From Methanobacteriota archaeon (GTDB taxonomy: Archaea; Thermoplasmatota; E2; DHVEG-1): a stretch of 10,565 nt of DNA. Location of the stretch: contig CAIYYQ010000260.1 in the NCBI GenBank assembly GCA_903930505.1, forward strand, positions 1 through 10,565, given 5' to 3'. Positions 1 through 5,196 of the stretch are shown here, in pieces. The translations under genes and the position numbers were made by a program. Positions within the stretch are counted from its first letter, which is position 1, and each line of letters begins with the position of its first letter. The notes under the pieces were generated by a model. It did not search any database. It saw only the letters and a program-made list of their open reading frames with translations, and had not been told where the DNA came from.

Positions 1-1237
1 ATAAATCAAAAAAATCACGATCCTCAGAAAAAATGTCATTCTCAGTAAAAAAGCGGTTCCCTGCTAAGTCATGATGGCTGATTTTCTCATCCTCAATAGC
101 AGGATCAGACGTATTTTGACGAGAATTCCATTCGATCAATTTCTTTCCGTAGTTTTCTAGCATTTTATTCTTATCCATGCTCTCATTTAAAAGATATGTA
201 GTATTGTGTATACTATTCGTCACCACCATATGGTTAGAAAAATCGTAGTCGATTCTCTCTAATTTCGAAAACACAGCCTGAACATATTGAAGCGTATTTC
301 TTTCGTTTTCATGGATTTGTTTCTCCAGTCTTTCAGCCATTTGCCCGGAAAGATTCGGATATTTACGAGAAAAGAGATAACAGAAACACGCATTATCACA
401 TATTGATTTGAAATCAGAGAGAATTTCAATGAGATTAGTTTTTGGCATTTCCTTAGCTTCAACGATGTTGGTGATTAGGAAATACGGTAAAGACTTGAGG
501 AAAACAAGTTCCGTCCATTTAAAGAAACGGGTCAAGATGAATATTGATGAGTCATCGATGAACTCCTGCCAGACCGCTTGTTGTCTCCTCGTCCTTATTT
601 TGTGAAGCGCCGCTTCGACAGCATACTGGGCTTTGTAAAAGTATTGCTCTGTTTCTCTGATTGTTTCCATCTCCTCATCAGAGAAATCTCCTATGTTGTA
701 TCTGGGAAAATAATATCCGCAGGTCATTGTTTGGAGGAGATTCTGCGGGGTGCTCATATGCAGAATATCCTCATGGATAACCTTCATAGCATCCAAGCCC
801 GTGACATTCGCAAAATAAAAACGACCCGATTTATTATCTATAAGATTCTTTCTCATGAATGCTTTTAGATAGTCGTTGAATACGCTCTTACATACGCCAC
901 TCACCCTGTAAAGTTCAGACCATGTCATCCCCTCGTCCATCATTTTCTTATAATGGTCCAAAAATACCGTTCTCTCTTGGACATCATTAATATGCTTTTT
1001 TACATTTTCACACTTCGATATAAATATTTTAATCTTTTTATCAAAAGCTGTTTCGATATCGAGATAGATTTGAGTTTTTCTTAGTTGGTCCGCTGTTTTG
1101 TTTTGCAGGTTAGTTATATGAGTTTCCCTATGTTTCCGTACTCGCAATCTATTGGCTTCACTATCACAATTAGGACAGTAGATCCTTTTGGTCTTTGTTT
1201 CAAAGGTGTTTTTACAGAGTTGACATATTTTTTCCAT
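1..1237 (-). CDS. Zinc-ribbon/HTH protein of unknown function, C-terminus cut by window edge
   Basis: Reading the minus strand from ATG 1237-1235 gives 412 uninterrupted codons up to base 1, so the 3' end lies outside the window. The N-terminus is a compact zinc ribbon with paired cysteines C5/C8 and C21/C24, followed by a very basic helix (residues 29-38). Residues about 88-145 look like a winged or plain helix-turn-helix, containing GMTWSELYRVSG and a following helix. The rest (about 190-400) is mostly helical and unfamiliar. The tail is acidic and rich in Phe and Asp. Zinc ribbon plus HTH suggests a nucleic-acid-binding or regulatory protein of a mobile element; this is inference. It is divergent from the 1470 gene. 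The Shine-Dalgarno match is weak (GGATTGAG), so a short-leader or leaderless transcript is plausible. A real gene is very likely; the function is unknown. Confidence 0.8.
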   Translation of the reverse strand, partial: MEKICQLCKNTFETKTKRIYCPNCDSEANRLRVRKHRETHITNLQNKTADQLRKTQIYLDIETAFDKKIKIFISKCENVKKHINDVQERTVFLDHYKKMMDEGMTWSELYRVSGVCKSVFNDYLKAFMRKNLIDNKSGRFYFANVTGLDAMKVIHEDILHMSTPQNLLQTMTCGYYFPRYNIGDFSDEEMETIRETEQYFYKAQYAVEAALHKIRTRRQQAVWQEFIDDSSIFILTRFFKWTELVFLKSLPYFLITNIVEAKEMPKTNLIEILSDFKSICDNACFCYLFSRKYPNLSGQMAERLEKQIHENERNTLQYVQAVFSKLERIDYDFSNHMVVTNSIHNTTYLLNESMDKNKMLENYGKKLIEWNSRQNTSDPAIEDEKISHHDLAGNRFFTENDIFSEDRDFFDL

Positions 1238-1244
1238 CTCAATC

Positions 1245-1262
1245 CATTACAAGCATTACAAA
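1245..1262. repeat. Tandem direct repeat CATTACAA x2, upstream of the zinc-ribbon gene
   Basis: CATTACAA occurs at 1245-1252 and again at 1254-1261, a 9-bp period, starting 7 bp before the start codon of the minus-strand gene. On the minus strand a weak TATA-like CTTTAAG lies just upstream (about 1268-1276), which would place transcription start inside the repeat. It may be an operator or chance; no function is shown. Confidence 0.35.
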
Positions 1263-1424
1263 CCTACACTTAAAGGTATCGCGTTGATTGTTAAAACGAA
1301 GATATGGCCAAAGATCAAGATTTCAATCAATCCGTATATCCCTCTTTTACGAGGTTTATCCGTGATAGTTGTCAAGCTTGCGGGAAGGAATGCAGAATTC
1401 CATCGCCCAAAGTTTTTTCCCGCA

Positions 1425-1445
1425 TATTTGAAATATTTTCAAATA
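1425..1445. promoter_or_regulatory. 21-bp palindrome, candidate operator overlapping a TATA element
   Basis: The arms TATTTGAAA (1425-1433) and TTTCAAATA (1437-1445) are perfectly complementary around a TAT spacer. The centre lies 35 bp before ATG 1470, about where an archaeal TATA box for a short-leader transcript would sit, and the sequence is AT-rich enough to serve as one. A dimeric HTH or RHH regulator bound here would block TBP. The regulator is not identified; the sequence differs from the TTACGTAA motif elsewhere in the window. Confidence 0.55.
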
Positions 1446-1469
1446 AGAAGAACAAAGGGTCTGAGAAAA

Positions 1470-1904
1470 ATGAGTGTAAGTGAACAATTGTGCCAATCCA
1501 CTAATAAATCTTACTTAGATTTTTTTAATTGTAGCGGGGGAACAATACCTCTAGGAGATTACATCATGCAATTGGCCGTGTTCGAAGAAGTCGGAGGGAT
1601 GCTTGAAAAAGTTTGGGAACACAATGATCGCGTCATCATCAGTTTCGTCGATAAGCGAAAATACCAATTACCGCACACTGACGTTTCACTGCATAACAAA
1701 CTTAAAAATTCCATCGGTAAAACAATCAACATTTTTCGTACCGATGTTCCTGGACAGGAATATTTTTTAAAAATCATCGAACCACTAAAACCAGGAAAGA
1801 AAAGGAACGCGAAAAAAGCAACAACTGGCGGTCAGAAGAACCGCTCCATTTTAGATGCTAGTTTTGAGCATGATAAAAAAAGCATTAAGAGCGGAGGCAC
1901 CTAA
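1470..1904 (+). CDS. 144-aa protein of unknown function
   Basis: ATG 1470 is preferred to the upstream TTG (1284) because the palindromic promoter-like element lies between them and the extension is low in coding character. No family is recognised with certainty. Residues about 53-105 alternate hydrophobic and polar residues (RVIISFVDKRKY, GKTINIFRTD, EYFLKII) as a small beta-barrel or OB/SH3-like fold would. The tail (106-144) is basic, with many Lys and Gly, and probably disordered, as in small nucleic-acid-binding proteins. The Shine-Dalgarno match is weak (AAGGG, about 10 nt upstream). The stop overlaps the next small ORF as TAATG. It is the first gene of the plus-strand cluster that leads into the recombinase modules. 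Function unknown; a DNA or RNA binding role is only a guess. Confidence 0.65.
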   Translation: MSVSEQLCQSTNKSYLDFFNCSGGTIPLGDYIMQLAVFEEVGGMLEKVWEHNDRVIISFVDKRKYQLPHTDVSLHNKLKNSIGKTINIFRTDVPGQEYFLKIIEPLKPGKKRNAKKATTGGQKNRSILDASFEHDKKSIKSGGT

Positions 1905-2116
1905 TGCATCAGATAAGCCACTTCGATTTGGACGGAGGAATCATAATGTTGATCGGTGATCATCACACGTTTGAATATACAAATGATATTCAGCAGGGTC
2001 GTTGCTCATATCAATATAGTTACGTAACTCGTACGCAATATCCGTTGGATAATTTAGAATTATCTTACGCATGTTACGTAAGTTGTACTTATCATCATCT
2101 GGGGGGTTATAATTGA
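1904..2116 (+). CDS. Doubtful 70-aa ORF overlapping a palindrome-rich control region
   Basis: For: its ATG overlaps the previous stop (TAATG), GGAGG lies 6 nt upstream, and its TGA overlaps the TTG start of the next gene, as in coupled operons. A second ATG at 1948 also has GGAGG upstream. Against: the product is unusually rich in Tyr, His and Cys, has no recognisable domain, and the second half of the ORF is filled with palindromes (2018-2029, 2048-2064, 2064-2082) that look regulatory. It may be a real short gene, a leader ORF, or only a non-coding operator region that happens to stay open. Confidence 0.35.
   Translation: MHQISHFDLDGGIIMLIGDHHTFEYTNDIQQGRCSYQYSYVTRTQYPLDNLELSYACYVSCTYHHLGGYN
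2018..2029. promoter_or_regulatory. TTACGTAA-type palindrome, site 1
   Basis: AGTTACGTAACT is a perfect 12-bp palindrome with TTACGTAA at 2020-2027. The same core recurs at 2074-2081 and at three positions in the divergent promoter at 8394-8462. It probably binds a shared regulator; the wHTH protein encoded at 8496 is the best candidate. Confidence 0.55.
2048..2064. promoter_or_regulatory. 17-bp palindrome between the two TTACGTAA sites
   Basis: GATAATT (2048-2054) and AATTATC (2058-2064) form perfect arms around TAG. The element abuts the next palindrome and lies about 50 bp before the RHH-wHTH start. It is a candidate operator or part of a promoter. Confidence 0.45.
2064..2082. promoter_or_regulatory. 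TTACGTAA-type site 2 within a larger inverted repeat
   Basis: CTTACG (2064-2069) and CGTAAG (2077-2082) are inverted around 7 bp, and the right arm is part of a full TTACGTAA (2074-2081). TTACG is also directly repeated (2065-2069 and 2074-2078). The sequence after both TTACGTAA cores is similar, so site 1 and site 2 look like copies of one extended element. It lies 31 bp before the RHH-wHTH start codon. Confidence 0.5.
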
Positions 2117-2595
2117 TAAAAGTTAAAAAAGACGTTATAAACGTTACAATTCCAATGAAGCGAGATTTCCATGCAAAGGCAAAGGCATTTGGGGAAAAGA
2201 AAGGATTTCCCAGTACTGCGCAGCTGGGGAGGACTGCCATTGTCTTTTACATGAACTACGATGATACATCCATGATAGAGACGCAATTGATTCCACTTAC
2301 AGATATGCTCAGAACAATAGCTGAAAACAATAGGCAAACTCAAGAATTTATTGAATTACTGGACATGCGTCTTCAAATGAAAGAAGGACATTCTTCAGTT
2401 GTGCTCGCTGCTGCAAGGGAAATTAAGGATTTTTTATTCACTGGAGAAAAGGATTTATCAACGATACTCACAAAGTTGAAATCTTACGATCGTGAGACCA
2501 AATTTGCAGCAATAGTTCTTCTGCATGAATTACGAGACATAGGCTCATATAGAAAAAAATCGGAAGATATAAACGAAAAAGACAAGGAGGACTAA
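2113..2595 (+). CDS. RHH-wHTH DNA-binding protein, recombinase partner A
   Basis: 160 aa from a TTG codon, with a G-run (GGGGGG, 2101-2106) as ribosome binding site; the upstream ORF's TGA overlaps this TTG. Later ATGs would remove the RHH beta strand, which supports the TTG. Residues about 8-48 fit an RHH domain: a strand around VINVTIP, then two helices through GFPSTAQLGRTAIVFY. Residues about 55-90 are a helical linker with heptad-like hydrophobics, and about 97-148 resemble a winged helix ending in AAIVLLHELRDIG. The C-terminus is charged. The next gene, a tyrosine recombinase, starts one base after this stop, so both are surely co-translated. A likely role is site-specific DNA binding, either repressing the operon or guiding the recombinase. 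The same layout recurs at 3660 and 6182. Confidence 0.75.
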   Translation: MIKVKKDVINVTIPMKRDFHAKAKAFGEKKGFPSTAQLGRTAIVFYMNYDDTSMIETQLIPLTDMLRTIAENNRQTQEFIELLDMRLQMKEGHSSVVLAAAREIKDFLFTGEKDLSTILTKLKSYDRETKFAAIVLLHELRDIGSYRKKSEDINEKDKED

Positions 2596-2596
2596 T

Positions 2597-3655
2597 ATGA
2601 ATAGAAATGGAAGAAAGATAGACTATTTTAAAAACAAGAATGCAAAAGAAAATGATGCCAGAGGGACAAATCAAATACCCGTTGATGAGACCCAAATGAT
2701 AGAACAAATAACAAACCAATATTCGGATGAGGTAGATGTTTCGCCTCGCTCCAAGAACAAAGCAGCACATCATCATTGGGTAGATGATTCAATAACACAG
2801 GAACAGCTACATCAAGTCTTTAAAGCGTGCGAACGGACGGAGGAGGCATTGGAAAACAAGTATGCTGTTATTACTACTGGAAAATTGGGCATGCGAGAAG
2901 GGGAATCAACTCATATGCAGTTGAAGTGGATTGATTTCGAAGAGAAAGTAATCCGGATACCCCCGCATGATCCCTGCGATTGCGCATACTGTATTGTTCG
3001 ATGGAAAAAAAAACTAGGACGAAAAGGCAGAACGACGATTTTCTCGATGGAGATGGTTGCAAAAGAACAGTGGACACCAAAATATCCAGCCAGCATTCGC
3101 ACAATACCCTTTGGTTTCGATCCAGAAATAGAAGATATCTTACAGGATTTTTTTAAGAAATGCCCAAGATGGCCATATACTGAAAATACAATGCGAGTGC
3201 GAGTCAGGATGCTCGGAAAAATGGTCGGGATCCAAAAGCTAGGCCCTCATCCATTACGATGCACTACTGCAACAAAATTTGCATTGGATGGTATGAATGC
3301 ATTTGTGTTGACGAGAGTTATGGGGTGGAAAGATATCGCAATGGCTGTGTATTATGTTAATAAAGCAGGTATACACATCAAGGAAGAGTTTGAGAAGATA
3401 TATGGAAAGAAAAAACTCGATTTGAAAAAGGACATTAATTACCGGGTTTTTTATCTTACTCCAAAAGAAAGAAAATTTCTCGCTCGCAAACGACGACCTA
3501 ATGAATATGAATGGCTTAAAAATCTGATTATCCCTGAAGAAGATTCCAGAACACAACAAAGCATGCTCTCCGAGAATAAAACTCCTTTGAACCACCATGA
3601 TGAGGTTTTATCGTACCTTTGCCGGGTATCTAGTATTTTTTCAGGAGGAATGTGA
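2597..3655 (+). CDS. Tyrosine recombinase, catalytic-domain type with Cys-rich insert (copy A)
   Basis: 352 aa; GGAGG lies 7 nt before the ATG. The C-terminal catalytic fold of tyrosine recombinases is complete: Arg100 in GMREGES, a probable Lys162 in the beta hairpin, the HxxR motif His218-Pro-Leu-Arg221, Trp244 at the His/Trp position (MGWKD), and nucleophile Tyr253, eleven residues from the Gly of GW, as in XerD-type enzymes. A C127-x-C129-x2-C132 cluster sits before the hairpin and probably binds metal. Residues 1-60 are charged and low in complexity, and no SAM-like core-binding domain is visible ahead of the catalytic domain. A C-terminal extension (about 275-352) follows. It would cut and rejoin DNA at a specific site, integrating, excising or inverting DNA, perhaps with the upstream RHH-wHTH protein replacing the missing arm. 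Intact and likely active. Confidence 0.85.
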   Translation: MNRNGRKIDYFKNKNAKENDARGTNQIPVDETQMIEQITNQYSDEVDVSPRSKNKAAHHHWVDDSITQEQLHQVFKACERTEEALENKYAVITTGKLGMREGESTHMQLKWIDFEEKVIRIPPHDPCDCAYCIVRWKKKLGRKGRTTIFSMEMVAKEQWTPKYPASIRTIPFGFDPEIEDILQDFFKKCPRWPYTENTMRVRVRMLGKMVGIQKLGPHPLRCTTATKFALDGMNAFVLTRVMGWKDIAMAVYYVNKAGIHIKEEFEKIYGKKKLDLKKDINYRVFYLTPKERKFLARKRRPNEYEWLKNLIIPEEDSRTQQSMLSENKTPLNHHDEVLSYLCRVSSIFSGGM

Positions 3656-3659
3656 TAAT

Positions 3660-3947
3660 ATGGCAAGAAAAGAAATAAGACGGAATATCTTGATCAGAGA
3701 TCATCAACAAAAGGAGCGTTGGGATACACATGAGAAAGAATACGGTTTTACCAACTTTTCCCAAATGATTCGTTTTTATGTTGATAACGGCATGGCTGAA
3801 AGAGAGACGAAGGACGCATTCGTGGGAGCGCTTGAATCACTGAAGGATTCCTTAGCTGCCCTGCATAAACATAACGAATCTCTTTCTACTTTTGTTGAAC
3901 TTCTCAGTATGAGGCTCGCGAAAGAAGGTGGCGGATCTGAGGTATAA
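3660..3947 (+). CDS. RHH protein, N-terminal half of a broken partner B
   Basis: 95 aa from ATG 3660, with GGAGG upstream overlapping the end of the recombinase gene. Residues about 4-45 fit an RHH domain (EIRRNILI strand, then helices through NFSQMIRFYVDNG); about 50-88 form an amphipathic helix like partner A, and both share a similar ELL-x-MRL segment. The ORF ends at TAA 3945-3947, but the same frame beyond the stop still reads like the start of partner A's winged helix (AASECLSLLVKHPKK) until a 7-A run at 3990-3996, after which homology continues one base out of frame. So this is most simply a full RHH-wHTH gene broken by a stop and an inserted A. It could still make a functional RHH-only protein. 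Confidence 0.65.
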   Translation: MARKEIRRNILIRDHQQKERWDTHEKEYGFTNFSQMIRFYVDNGMAERETKDAFVGALESLKDSLAALHKHNESLSTFVELLSMRLAKEGGGSEV

Positions 3948-4137
3948 AAAGCTGCATCAGAATGCTTGTCTCTGTTGGTTAAGCATCCCAAAAAAAGATC
4001 GTTCTGAGATCGTTGGGATGCTGAGCTATACAGATGAAACGATTTGCGCAGCTCTTGCCCTTCTTATCGAGATGGATTTAATCGGGTATAAGAGCAATAA
4101 ATCAGAAGAAACGGAGGAAAAACATGAAAAAAAGTAA
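3928..4137 (+). CDS. wHTH half of broken partner B (out of frame)
   Basis: An open frame from GTG 3928 to TAA 4135-4137, 69 codons. From the A-run at 3990 onward the product (KKDRSEIVGML..., then AALALLIEMDLIGYK and a charged Glu/Lys tail) matches the wHTH end of partner A. The first 20 or so residues have no such match and look like out-of-frame reading, and no good ribosome binding site precedes the GTG. I therefore treat it as the second half of the broken gene rather than an independent gene, although a separate small wHTH protein cannot be excluded. It overlaps the start of the next recombinase by 14 bp. Confidence 0.4.
   Translation: MADLRYKKLHQNACLCWLSIPKKDRSEIVGMLSYTDETICAALALLIEMDLIGYKSNKSEETEEKHEKK
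3945..3996 (+). other. Two disabling lesions in partner B
   Basis: The in-frame TAA at 3945-3947 and a 7-A run at 3990-3996 separate the RHH and wHTH halves. Removing the stop and one A restores a single protein collinear with partner A. Real decay and a sequencing error in the A-run are both possible; the TAA cannot be explained by a homopolymer error. Confidence 0.55.
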
Positions 4138-4819
4138 AAAAACAAAAATGGAATTTTTAGGAAGGCCGCAGACATACAAGCTAGTCCAAGCAAGTGAACG
4201 AAGTCCTCAACCGCTTGTAGACAAATTTTTGGTCTTGATGATGGTGGTGCTTGGCATAAGAATCGGCGAACTCGCGCACATGACCAGGGACTGGGTTGAC
4301 TTTACCAATAAAATGATTAGAATACCATCGCATCAACCATGTGATTGCGCGTATTGCAGAAGACAAATGGGGCAAATGATGAAACGAAAAGACATCTCTT
4401 CAGAGGATGCCCAAAAAAAGTTCTGGAAACCCATGACTGCAGCAAGTTCGAGAACCATCTATTATGGTTTCGATAGTGAACTGGTTCGCACCGTCAACGC
4501 GTTCTTCAAAGAGTATGAACGTTTCCCTTTATCTCCTATTCAAACATGTACGCACCTTCGACGACTTGGGATGACGGCAAAAATGGATACTCTCTCTCCA
4601 ATGTGTCTACGGAAAACTGCAGCAATGAAGTTCGCATATGATGGCATGAATGTTAAAGCATTACAGACAATCATGGGCTGGGCGAACATTCAAGACGCAA
4701 GCATATTTGTAGATAGATCCGGAGCTATGCTAAAGGATGAACTCGAAGGTCTCTATGGGGATGGCACAAAAAATCATTCGAAAAAAATAAGTAAAAATAG
4801 CAAGCGAAAAGATGGTTAA
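4124..4819 (+). CDS. Tyrosine recombinase paralogue lacking catalytic Tyr and His (copy B)
   Basis: 231 aa; GGAGG sits 7 nt before the ATG. It aligns along its length with residues about 70-275 of copy A: first Arg46 (GIRIGEL), the Cys cluster C73/C75/C78 in nearly identical context (PCDCAYC), HxxR region, and MGW186. Two catalytic positions are changed: His218 of copy A is Met160 here (PMCLR163), and nucleophile Tyr253 is Phe195 (ASIFV). It also lacks the long N-terminal tail and C-terminal extension, and no core-binding domain is present. It cannot perform normal tyrosine-recombinase chemistry. The open frame, good ribosome binding site and conserved Cys cluster argue it is still made, perhaps as a DNA-binding accessory or competitor of copy A; recent inactivation without function is the alternative. 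Confidence 0.75.
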   Translation: MKKSKKTKMEFLGRPQTYKLVQASERSPQPLVDKFLVLMMVVLGIRIGELAHMTRDWVDFTNKMIRIPSHQPCDCAYCRRQMGQMMKRKDISSEDAQKKFWKPMTAASSRTIYYGFDSELVRTVNAFFKEYERFPLSPIQTCTHLRRLGMTAKMDTLSPMCLRKTAAMKFAYDGMNVKALQTIMGWANIQDASIFVDRSGAMLKDELEGLYGDGTKNHSKKISKNSKRKDG

Positions 4820-5060
4820 GAAATATACAAAGGAAAGATAGCCGGGTTAAAAGAAGTGCATCCTCATGGTTTCCGACCGACAGCGGCAACAAGATTAGCC
4901 TAGGCTGGCATAACCCCTAAGTCATTACAGACGATCATGGGCTGGAAGGATACAAATTGCTATCAGATATTCAGCTGTATGCCCAGCTTCGACACAAAAG
5001 GAACTTGAGATGATATATCCGGGTAATTCTGTGAAAAAAATGTTGGATGCTGTGGCATAA
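4820..5060 (+). pseudogene. Remnant of a third tyrosine recombinase copy
   Basis: Directly after copy B, the plus strand reads a recombinase C-terminus: HPHGFRPTAATRLA, an in-frame TAG (4901-4903), then SLQTIMGWKD. About 20 bp later homology moves one base out of frame (near 4961-4970) to RYSAV...QKELEMIYPG and ends at TAA 5058-5060. His and Arg of HxxR, the Trp, and, after frame correction, the nucleophile Tyr are all recognisable. Everything upstream of HxxR is gone. The sequence resembles copies A and B but is not a recent duplicate of either. Confidence 0.75.
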
Positions 5061-5067
5061 GACTAAA

Positions 5068-5073
5068 TTTTTT
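5068..5073 (+). terminator. Possible U-tract terminator for the plus-strand array
   Basis: Six T residues on the plus strand, 7 bp after the remnant's stop and before the convergent operon. Archaeal RNA polymerase terminates at such U-tracts without needing a hairpin. Single short run, so weak support. Confidence 0.35.
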
Positions 5074-5131
5074 CCTAACTGAACTGGGGCGAAAAGTAAT
5101 AACGATAAGGAAGCAACGAGATGATAAGGTA

Positions 5132-5161
5132 TGGGTTTGCAGCGTTCTTCTAGCAAACCCA
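5132..5161. repeat. Inverted repeat, 9-bp arms, beside the XerA-like gene
   Basis: TGGGTTTGC (5132-5140) and GCAAACCCA (5153-5161) are perfect inverted arms around 12 bp (5141-5152). It lies between the decayed array and the end of the recombinase gene (stop at 5197), in about 135 bp that otherwise holds no gene. Two inverted 9-bp arms around a short centre resemble a tyrosine recombinase core site, though a 6-8 bp centre is more usual. A transcript hairpin between convergent genes is the alternative. Confidence 0.45.
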
Positions 5162-5196
5162 AACACAAGTCCAAAGCAGATGGATCTGAATGTTGC

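Larger units (their letters stand above)
1238..1469. promoter_or_regulatory. Divergent intergenic control region
   Basis: This 232-bp gap separates the minus-strand zinc-ribbon gene from the plus-strand 144-aa gene. It holds the direct repeat at 1245-1261 and the palindrome at 1425-1445. The plus frame is open back to a TTG at 1284, but the added 62 residues are rich in Lys, Ile and Arg and look like translated non-coding DNA, and the palindrome falls inside them. I therefore read it as non-coding. Confidence 0.5.

Noticed and set aside
578..868. Plus-strand open frames inside the left-edge gene
   Set aside because: They lie antisense to a continuous 412-codon minus-strand frame with a zinc-ribbon motif and have no domains.
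1284..1469. N-terminal extension of the 144-aa gene back to TTG 1284
   Set aside because: The stretch has poor coding character, no ribosome binding site and contains the 21-bp palindrome, which fits a promoter better.
2101..2106. GGGGGG as the G-string of an Orc1/Cdc6 origin box
   Set aside because: It sits at ribosome-binding distance from TTG 2113, and similar G-runs precede other starts here (6670, 7170); no dyad typical of an origin box adjoins it.
3597..3659. Earlier start for the RHH half of partner B
   Set aside because: It would overlap the recombinase end, adds a non-RHH stretch, and ATG 3660 has GGAGG upstream.
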